Below, piece after piece: positions 6,774 through 11,429 of a DNA stretch of 11,429 bases. The number at the start of each line of letters is the position of its first letter. Within the stretch, counting starts at the first letter, position 1. The notes below the pieces were generated by a model. That model was given only the letters and a program-made list of their open reading frames with translations. It was not told the origin of the DNA and ran no database searches. The position numbers and the translations under genes were made by a program. This stretch comes from an uncultured Gammaproteobacteria bacterium (GTDB lineage Bacteria > Pseudomonadota > Gammaproteobacteria > Pseudomonadales > Azotimanducaceae): positions 1-11,429 of the forward strand of contig CAJWLI010000027.1 in assembly GCA_913043075.1 (NCBI GenBank), in the 5' to 3' direction.

Positions 6774-7586
6774 ATGCCAGAGCTTCCTGAAGTTGAAACA
6801 ACTCGGCTCGGGCTTTATCCCTTAGTTAAAGAAAAAAAAATAACCAATGTTGTCGTCAGACAGAGAAGCCTTCGTTGGCCGATCGAAATTGGCTTTGAAG
6901 ACCACCTGCTCGGTTCCGTTTTTACGAGACTGAGTAGACGAGGCAAATACCTGTTATTTCATTCGAAGAACGGGAAGATGATGGTCCATCTTGGAATGTC
7001 TGGCAGTCTGAGAATGGTTTCTTCAAGAAGCAATCCACGTAAACATGACCACGTAGATATTTGTTTTGAGAATTCTTCTGTCCTTCGTTATCACGACCCC
7101 CGACGTTTTGGATCTTTTTTTTGGTTAGCCCCTAAAGAGATTCACAGTTTGTTAAAGGACTTAGGACCAGAACCCTTATCGAAAAAATTTGATGGTAATT
7201 ATCTTTATGAAATGGCCAAACGTCGAAAAGTAGCAGTCAAGACTCTAATAATGAATAGCTCGGTAGTAGTTGGGGTAGGAAATATATACGCGAATGAGTC
7301 TCTGTTTCTCTCTGGGATACGACCTGACAGATTGGCCTCAAGTATATCGAAAAAACGATATAACAGTTTAGTTGCGCAAATTAAACGGGTTTTGAATTCA
7401 TCTATCAGAAGCGGTGGTACAACTCTGAGAGACTTCGTTCGGGAGGATGGGCAGCCTGGATATTTTAAGCAGCGGCTTTTCGTATATGGAAGGGGAAATA
7501 TGCACTGCAAAAATTGCGAAAAATCGTTAAAGGAGACACGAATCAATAATCGATCAACATTTTTTTGTTCAAGTTGTCAAACCTAA
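6774..7586 (+). CDS. mutM: Formamidopyrimidine-DNA glycosylase (Fpg)
   Basis: Base-excision repair enzyme that removes 8-oxoguanine and formamidopyrimidines and cleaves the abasic site. 270 residues (E. coli 269). The N-terminal PELPEVE gives catalytic P2 and E3; K58 lies in RRGKYLLF (55-62). Also present are HLGMSG (72-77), DPRRFG (108-113), the helix-two-turn-helix region GVGNIYANE (167-175), GGTTLRDFV (214-222), and the C-terminal zinc finger with C245, C248, C265 and C268 and the DNA-contacting R260. No strong ribosome-binding site precedes the ATG, so expression may be low or linked to rpmB-rpmG read-through. An A9 run occurs at codons 20-23. The gene meets coaD tail-to-tail with overlapping stop codons. 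Confidence 0.97.
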   Translation: MPELPEVETTRLGLYPLVKEKKITNVVVRQRSLRWPIEIGFEDHLLGSVFTRLSRRGKYLLFHSKNGKMMVHLGMSGSLRMVSSRSNPRKHDHVDICFENSSVLRYHDPRRFGSFFWLAPKEIHSLLKDLGPEPLSKKFDGNYLYEMAKRRKVAVKTLIMNSSVVVGVGNIYANESLFLSGIRPDRLASSISKKRYNSLVAQIKRVLNSSIRSGGTTLRDFVREDGQPGYFKQRLFVYGRGNMHCKNCEKSLKETRINNRSTFFCSSCQT

Positions 7587-8059
7587 ATGATCTTTTTGCT
7601 TTCGAGCGCATCTGCTATAGCCGGGTGAACGAATTTTGTAATATCTCCACCATAGCCAGCAATTTGTCTAACAAGGGACGAGGAAATATAGGAGTTCTCC
7701 TCGGAAGGGGCTAAAAAGATCGTCTCAATTTCTGGCTCCAGAGCCCTGTTCATATTGAGCATTTGGAACTCATAATCGAAATCTGTAACTGTTCTAATTC
7801 CCTTTAAAATTACGGTGGCGCCTATTTCTCTGGCGAACGCCACGGTCAAGGAATTGAATCCTATTACCTCTGAATTTTTTACGTGACTGAGCGCTTTTCT
7901 TGCTAGATTCACCCGCAATTCTAATTCGCCTGGCGACTTATGTGGGCTAGTGGCAATTCCCAAAACTACCTTATCAAATAATACCGACGCTCTCTCGACA
8001 AGATCTGTATGGCCATTATGAATCGGATTGAATGTGCCCGGATAAAGAACGGTGGTCAT
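7583..8059 (-). CDS. coaD: Phosphopantetheine adenylyltransferase
   Basis: Transfers AMP from ATP to 4'-phosphopantetheine, making dephospho-CoA, the penultimate step of coenzyme A synthesis. 158 residues from ATG 8059 (E. coli 159). Nucleotidyltransferase signatures are GTFNPIHNGH (8-17) and ISSSLVR (125-131); KGIRTVTDFDYE (86-97) and MNRALEPEIETIFL (103-116) are specific to CoaD. The first motif has N11 where the family usually has D, and HNGH where TNGH is usual; the H-x-G-H core is intact. The frame opens upstream to ATG 8113, but those 18 extra residues lack a ribosome-binding site and have no counterpart in the family. It follows rsmD on the same strand by 63 bases, the usual gammaproteobacterial pairing. 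Confidence 0.95.
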   Translation of the reverse strand: MTTVLYPGTFNPIHNGHTDLVERASVLFDKVVLGIATSPHKSPGELELRVNLARKALSHVKNSEVIGFNSLTVAFAREIGATVILKGIRTVTDFDYEFQMLNMNRALEPEIETIFLAPSEENSYISSSLVRQIAGYGGDITKFVHPAIADALESKKII

Positions 8060-8062
8060 ATT

Positions 8063-8067
8063 TCCTC
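8063..8067 (-). promoter_or_regulatory. Ribosome-binding site deciding the coaD start
   Basis: Minus-strand GAGGA stands three to four bases before ATG 8059. The spacing is short, but it is the only such site in the rsmD-coaD gap and supports the 158-residue protein. Confidence 0.5.
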
Positions 8068-8122
8068 GCCGCAAATTCGCAATGTTACCTAGCGGGAGGC
8101 TTAATGCCAACATTAAATCGTT

Positions 8123-8686
8123 TTAATACCTCGAGCAAAGAGCAAAAAACACTGATCCAGATTTTTTTTGTTTAGTTAGCTTCCATTTTTTAGGAAGGAG
8201 TGAACTATCTATGTCGGAATGCCATTCTAAATATATTAACCTCTCAGCCATCGCGGTCGCTTCTACTTTTTGACATATTTCATAAATCTGATTGCCATTA
8301 AAGGGAGGATCTATAAACACGATATCAAAGACCTCGTTATTTTTTTGTATCCACTCGATCGCGTCAGCACAAATGACCTCTTCACCAGTGACTTCTTTTT
8401 CAAACTCAGATAAAGATTTTTTTATATAACGAGCAGTTTTGTTGTTTTTCTCTATAAACCTCACATATTTTGCTCCTCTAGACAAAGCTTCTAGTCCTAA
8501 GGCGCCGCTGCCAGAAAACAAATCTAAGCATTTAGCATCGAATAATTCTCCGTGCAGCCAATTGAACAAAGTTTCTCTAATTTTATTTCCAGTTGGTCTA
8601 ACATCGAGTTGTTCAGGAAAACTTATTTTTCTTCCCTTCCATTTGCCACCAATAATTCTGATGCTTTGTCTTTGATGATTGCTCAA
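8123..8686 (-). CDS. rsmD: 16S rRNA (guanine966-N2)-methyltransferase
   Basis: SAM-dependent enzyme that methylates G966 of 16S rRNA in the small subunit. 187 residues (E. coli 198). Recognised by IRIIGGKWKGRK (9-20), the substrate-binding RPTGNKIRETLFNWL (30-44), SAM motif I LDLFSGSGALG (54-64) and the catalytic DPPF (126-129). The start is TTG at 8686: an in-frame TAG lies just two codons upstream and no ATG occurs before the conserved region, so no other usual start is possible. The AGG before it is only two bases away, a poor ribosome-binding site. coaD follows downstream; ftsY is divergent. Confidence 0.95.
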   Translation of the reverse strand: MSNHQRQSIRIIGGKWKGRKISFPEQLDVRPTGNKIRETLFNWLHGELFDAKCLDLFSGSGALGLEALSRGAKYVRFIEKNNKTARYIKKSLSEFEKEVTGEEVICADAIEWIQKNNEVFDIVFIDPPFNGNQIYEICQKVEATAMAERLIYLEWHSDIDSSLLPKKWKLTKQKKSGSVFFALCSRY

Positions 8687-8750
8687 AACCTAGTAATCTC
8701 GTCTCAATAAAAATACTTCGAATCAAATACGCTTTCCGATAGAGAGTTTA

Positions 8751-8779
8751 ATATTAACGTCGCTAATAGTTGTGATCAA
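8751..8779 (-). promoter_or_regulatory. Candidate promoter of rsmD-coaD
   Basis: On the minus strand TTGATC (8779-8774), a 17-base spacer and TAATAT (8756-8751) make a reasonable sigma70-type promoter about 65 bases before the rsmD start. The -10 lies in a palindrome, TTAATATTAA (8748-8757), so the same bases also offer a -10 for ftsY on the plus strand, although no good plus-strand -35 is seen. Confidence 0.45.
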
Positions 8780-8787
8780 AAGAGTTT

Positions 8788-9690
8788 ATGAAAGATTTAT
8801 TTGCTGCACTTGAAAAAACTAAGAATAAATTCTCACTTGGATTTAAAGAAAGGTTCCAAAGCTCAGCAGAACTTGACGAAAGTTCAATTGAAAACCTTGA
8901 GACTTTGCTACTGTCTTCTGATGTTGGAGTGACTGCCTCTCAGAGAATTATTTCGGATTTAAAAGCAAGGGTCCGGAAGGACACCTTAATGTCTCAAGAT
9001 CTACTAAGTAATGAGTTAAAGGAGTCCATGATCAATCTATTAGAGATTGTTGAAAAACCCTTGAGCGTTAGTAATGAATCGCCATACGTAATCTTGATAA
9101 TTGGTGCAAATGGAGCCGGAAAGACTACAACATGCGGCAAGCTGGCTAAGTTCTTCACGTCAATGGGAAGAAGTGTAATGTTAGCATCCGGTGATACCTT
9201 TCGAGCAGCAGCGACGAGTCAGCTAGACTTTTGGGGAGAGAAGATTGGTGTTCCAGTAGTTTCTCAGGGTCATGGCGCCGATTCGGCCTCTGTGATTTAT
9301 GATGCGTTTACTGCAGCTAAGAGTAGGGATTTGGATGTGTTGATCGCAGATACAGCTGGAAGATTACAAAATAAAACGGGGTTAATGGAGGAGTTAAAAA
9401 AAATAAAAAGAGTTATTTCCAAAATAGATAGTTCTGCGCCCCATGAGGTTTTATTGGTTCTAGACTCTGGGGTAGGACAAAATGCGATTGATCAAGTAAG
9501 AATTTTTCATGAGATGATAGGGGTCTCGGGCCTAGTTTTGACAAAGTTGGATGGAACCGCAAAAGGAGGGGTTGTATTTAGTTTAGCTCACGACTTCAAA
9601 ATACCAATAAGATTTATTGGTCTAGGCGAGAAAGAAGACCAGTTGAAAATATTTAACGCGAAACAATTCGTCGAGGGAATTTTCACTTAA
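8788..9690 (+). CDS. ftsY: Signal recognition particle receptor FtsY
   Basis: GTPase at the inner membrane that docks SRP-ribosome complexes to the Sec translocon. 300 residues, essentially N and G domains; the long acidic A domain of E. coli FtsY (497 residues) is missing. The first ~24 residues (LEKTKNKFSLGFKERF) align with the amphipathic membrane-targeting helix that precedes the N domain. G-domain motifs: P-loop GANGAGKTTT (106-115), DTFRAAA (136-142), DTAGR (188-192), TKLDGTAKGG (252-261) and GLGE (278-281). The SRP-GTPase motif normally DATTGQN or DASTGQN reads DSGVGQN (226-232), a notable change. The ribosome-binding site (AAGAG) is weak. ftsE starts two bases after the stop; ftsY-ftsE-ftsX is a classic operon. 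Confidence 0.97.
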   Translation: MKDLFAALEKTKNKFSLGFKERFQSSAELDESSIENLETLLLSSDVGVTASQRIISDLKARVRKDTLMSQDLLSNELKESMINLLEIVEKPLSVSNESPYVILIIGANGAGKTTTCGKLAKFFTSMGRSVMLASGDTFRAAATSQLDFWGEKIGVPVVSQGHGADSASVIYDAFTAAKSRDLDVLIADTAGRLQNKTGLMEELKKIKRVISKIDSSAPHEVLLVLDSGVGQNAIDQVRIFHEMIGVSGLVLTKLDGTAKGGVVFSLAHDFKIPIRFIGLGEKEDQLKIFNAKQFVEGIFT

Positions 9691-9691
9691 T

Positions 9692-10381
9692 ATGATCAGC
9701 TTTAACAACGTAAGTATGAGGTACGCGGATGGTTTTGAAGCCCTTAAGTCTGTAAGTTTCCAACTTGCTGATGGCGAAATGGCTTTTCTCACAGGCCACT
9801 CCGGCGCAGGAAAAAGCACCTTATTGAAGCTTATTACTATCTCTGAGAGGCCTGCCTCAGGGGAGATTTTGTTTAAAGGTTTAAACCTAGCGCGGGTTTT
9901 AGGTAAAAACATATACAGGGTTCGAAGAGATATCGGAGTCGTATATCAAAACCATAGATTATTACCAGAGAAAAATGTTTTCGAGAATGTAGCTCTTCCA
10001 TTGAGAATTATCGGGACTGATTATCGAGAATTAGCAAAGCGTGTTCGAGCAGCGATTTCCAAAGTTGGTTTGTCAGGTAGTGAGAAGAAGTTTCCAAATT
10101 CGCTATCAAGTGGGGAACAGCAAAGAGTCGGAATAGCAAGAGCGGTGGTTAGCAAGCCAAGTTTGTTATTGGCTGATGAGCCAACGGGAAATTTAGATCC
10201 AGAGCTGTCTCAAGATATCTTAAAACTTTTCGAACAGTTCAATCAGGTTGGGGTTAGCTCTTTGATTGCGACTCATGATATTAATCTCCTCGATAAAAAT
10301 AATAAAAGAAAATTAACTTTATCCCACGGGGTTTTAATTGATAAATCAGAAAGGATCGAAGGTCGGGACGCAGTTCTTTAG
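9692..10381 (+). CDS. ftsE: Cell division ATP-binding protein FtsE
   Basis: Cytoplasmic ABC-type ATPase that with FtsX forms the divisome complex which activates septal amidases through EnvC-like partners. 229 residues (E. coli 222). Walker A GHSGAGKST (35-43), Q-loop Q86 in VVYQNHRLL, signature LSSGEQQRV (138-146), Walker B LLLADEP (158-164) with E163, D-loop NLDP (167-170) and H-loop H195 in ATHDINLL. The signature has S where G is usual (LSGGEQ); the rest is close to the E. coli protein. The start is one base after the ftsY stop, and the 3' end overlaps the ftsX frame by 44 bases. Confidence 0.97.
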   Translation: MISFNNVSMRYADGFEALKSVSFQLADGEMAFLTGHSGAGKSTLLKLITISERPASGEILFKGLNLARVLGKNIYRVRRDIGVVYQNHRLLPEKNVFENVALPLRIIGTDYRELAKRVRAAISKVGLSGSEKKFPNSLSSGEQQRVGIARAVVSKPSLLLADEPTGNLDPELSQDILKLFEQFNQVGVSSLIATHDINLLDKNNKRKLTLSHGVLIDKSERIEGRDAVL

Positions 10382-11315
10382 TGGATTAAGATTTTTTTTT
10401 CTTAGTCATGTTAGAGAAATTAAAGGGGCCTTGAGTGAGATAATCGGAAAACCTCTGAGTACACTCGTAACCATTAGTTTGATAGGTATATCAATAGGCT
10501 TGCCATCAATTTTCGTAATTCTCGGAGAGAATTTTCTTGCCGGGCTCGACCGAATTGACCAAAGCGTAAAGATTAATGTCTTTTTAGACAAGAGTGTCCT
10601 GGTTGCGGAAGGTTTATCCCTCTCAAAAGAAATTCAGGATCAACCCGACGTTTCATTGGTTCGATTTATATCCGCCGAAGAAGCGATTAAGGACTTTCAA
10701 AAACAGACAAACCTGTCCGAAATCCTGTTCACTTTAGGTCAAAATCCGTTACCGCATGTTGTTGAAGTTGTGCCTGTAAGTTTTGACCCGATAGATGTTG
10801 CTATATTAGTTTCTAGTTTGAACGATCTAAATGGTGTCGAAAGCGCTTCCACAAATCTTGGTTGGTTGGAAAGGCTCTATGGCGTGTTCTCTATAGTAAG
10901 AAGCATTGGTATTGTCTTCGCTATCATCTTTTTTGTTGGTCTCATTTTAGTGGTAGCTCATACAATCGGAGTTGCTATTCAAAACAAAGCAGAAGAGATC
11001 GAGCTTATGCTTCTGCTTGGTGCTACAAGTTCTTTTATAAGAAGACCCTTCTTTTACTTAGGGTTTTGGTACGGGTTAGGGGGAGGCCTCGTTGCGAATA
11101 TAATAACTCAGATCTCGTTTTTCCCTTTAGCTGCTGGAGTAGAGAGGTTAGCGCAAAGCTATCAAAGTAGCTTCTCGTTTGACAGAGGAGGAAGCGACAC
11201 GTTTTTTTTGATTTTACTAATTGGGGTTTTTTTGGGCACCACGGGTGCATTTTTGGCCCTTTCAAAAAAAATGGGAGAGATAAATCCAAAAAGGCACGGT
11301 TATTCGTACAAGTGA
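10338..11315 (+). CDS. ftsX: Cell division protein FtsX
   Basis: Inner-membrane partner of FtsE that passes ATP-driven movement to periplasmic cell-wall hydrolase activators. 325 residues (E. coli 352), with a short cytoplasmic tail. Topology fits the family: membrane segment 1 at about 41-63, a periplasmic domain (about 64-185) with NVFLDKS and the NPLPHVVEVVP segment, then segments at about 187-213, 237-263 and 287-308. GATSSFIRRPFFYLG (228-242) is the conserved cytoplasmic loop. The only usual start codon is TTG 10338, with GGGG at 10328-10331 as a possible ribosome-binding site; an in-frame TAA lies directly before it. The gene overlaps ftsE by 44 bases and has a T9 run at codons 19-21. 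rpoH follows. Confidence 0.93.
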   Translation: MINQKGSKVGTQFFSGLRFFFLSHVREIKGALSEIIGKPLSTLVTISLIGISIGLPSIFVILGENFLAGLDRIDQSVKINVFLDKSVLVAEGLSLSKEIQDQPDVSLVRFISAEEAIKDFQKQTNLSEILFTLGQNPLPHVVEVVPVSFDPIDVAILVSSLNDLNGVESASTNLGWLERLYGVFSIVRSIGIVFAIIFFVGLILVVAHTIGVAIQNKAEEIELMLLLGATSSFIRRPFFYLGFWYGLGGGLVANIITQISFFPLAAGVERLAQSYQSSFSFDRGGSDTFFLILLIGVFLGTTGAFLALSKKMGEINPKRHGYSYK

Positions 11316-11329
11316 GTTATTAGCCCTTT

Positions 11330-11351
11330 AAATCTTAAAATGATAAGATTT
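11330..11351 (+). promoter_or_regulatory. Hairpin in the ftsX-rpoH gap
   Basis: Perfect 8-base inverted repeat, AAATCTTA (11330-11337) and TAAGATTT (11344-11351), with a six-base loop. A T-run (11359-11363) follows too late for a good terminator. The right arm also contains TGATAAGAT (11341-11349), which resembles an extended -10 box for an rpoH promoter. It may be a weak terminator, part of a promoter, or a leader structure; the sequence does not decide. Confidence 0.35.
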
Positions 11352-11377
11352 GTGACCCTTTTTCTGAGGATAACACT

Positions 11378-11429
11378 TTGAGCAGTGACATAATCGTTTC
11401 GCCGGTTTTATCGCCGGGAATTAGTTTAG
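11378..11429 (+). CDS. rpoH: RNA polymerase heat-shock sigma factor (5' end only)
   Basis: Only the first 17 codons are in the window. They read (TTG start) LSSDIIVSPVLSPGISL, which resembles the N-terminus of gammaproteobacterial RpoH, where a variable start leads into an L-x-P-G-x-x-L segment. The product would be sigma32, which directs transcription of chaperone and protease genes under heat stress. Position directly after ftsX is the standard place of rpoH. A good ribosome-binding site, GAGGA (11366-11370), stands seven bases before the TTG. Identification rests on context plus this short match. Confidence 0.75.
   Translation, partial: MSSDIIVSPVLSPGISL

Noticed and set aside
7205..7546. 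113-codon minus-strand frame inside mutM
   Set aside because: Mirror of conserved mutM codons; product unrecognisable and no ribosome-binding site.
8060..8113. 18-residue N-terminal extension of coaD from ATG 8113, with a slightly hydrophobic start
   Set aside because: No family counterpart and no ribosome-binding site; CoaD is cytoplasmic and begins just before the GTF motif.
1..11429. Mobile elements, CRISPR arrays, tRNA or rRNA genes, toxin-antitoxin pairs or defence genes
   Set aside because: Nearly every base is covered by conserved housekeeping genes; no long direct repeats, transposase motifs or cloverleaf sequences were seen by eye.

Overview
This window is a dense block of conserved housekeeping genes from a moderately AT-rich gammaproteobacterium, probably an uncultured marine or free-living lineage near the Pseudomonas/Oceanospirillum side of the class. 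Supporting evidence is the presence of SlmA (a gammaproteobacterial nucleoid-occlusion factor), YicC, a long ArgB and the neighbourhoods gmk-yicC-rph-pyrE, dut-coaBC-rpmB-rpmG-mutM-coaD and ftsY-ftsE-ftsX-rpoH. ArgB beside dut/coaBC is a Pseudomonas-type trait; slmA next to pyrE is also seen in enterics. The exact species cannot be told from the sequence.

Layout. 1-1471 (minus): yicC then gmk (gmk's last codons lie off the left edge). 1472-1535: short divergent promoter region with interlocking -10 boxes. 1536-2894 (plus): rph and pyrE, abutting. 2916-6141 (minus): coaBC-dut-argB-slmA, overlapping or closely spaced and probably one operon. 6142-6313: divergent regulatory region with a good sigma70-type promoter for rpmB-rpmG (plus), whose unit ends in a hairpin at 6709-6755. 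6774-7586 (plus): mutM. 7583-8686 (minus): rsmD then coaD, tail-to-tail with mutM with interlocked stop codons. 8687-8787: divergent promoter region. 8788-11315 (plus): ftsY-ftsE-ftsX, then the first codons of rpoH, running off the right edge.

Functionally the genes cover nucleotide supply (gmk, pyrE, dut), RNA processing and decay (rph, yicC), arginine synthesis (argB), coenzyme A synthesis (coaBC, coaD), ribosome parts and modification (rpmB, rpmG, rsmD), DNA repair (mutM), division control and cell-wall hydrolase activation (slmA, ftsE, ftsX), SRP-dependent membrane targeting (ftsY) and the heat-shock response (rpoH).

No mobile element, CRISPR array, tRNA, rRNA, phage gene or defence island is visible, and no gene-free stretch exceeds about 170 bases. 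I found no undescribed system. The points worth a second look are small: forced TTG starts in four genes, interlocked promoter and gene boundaries, homopolymer runs in mutM and ftsX, a minimal FtsY with an altered GTPase motif, a hairpin before rpoH, and missing radC.
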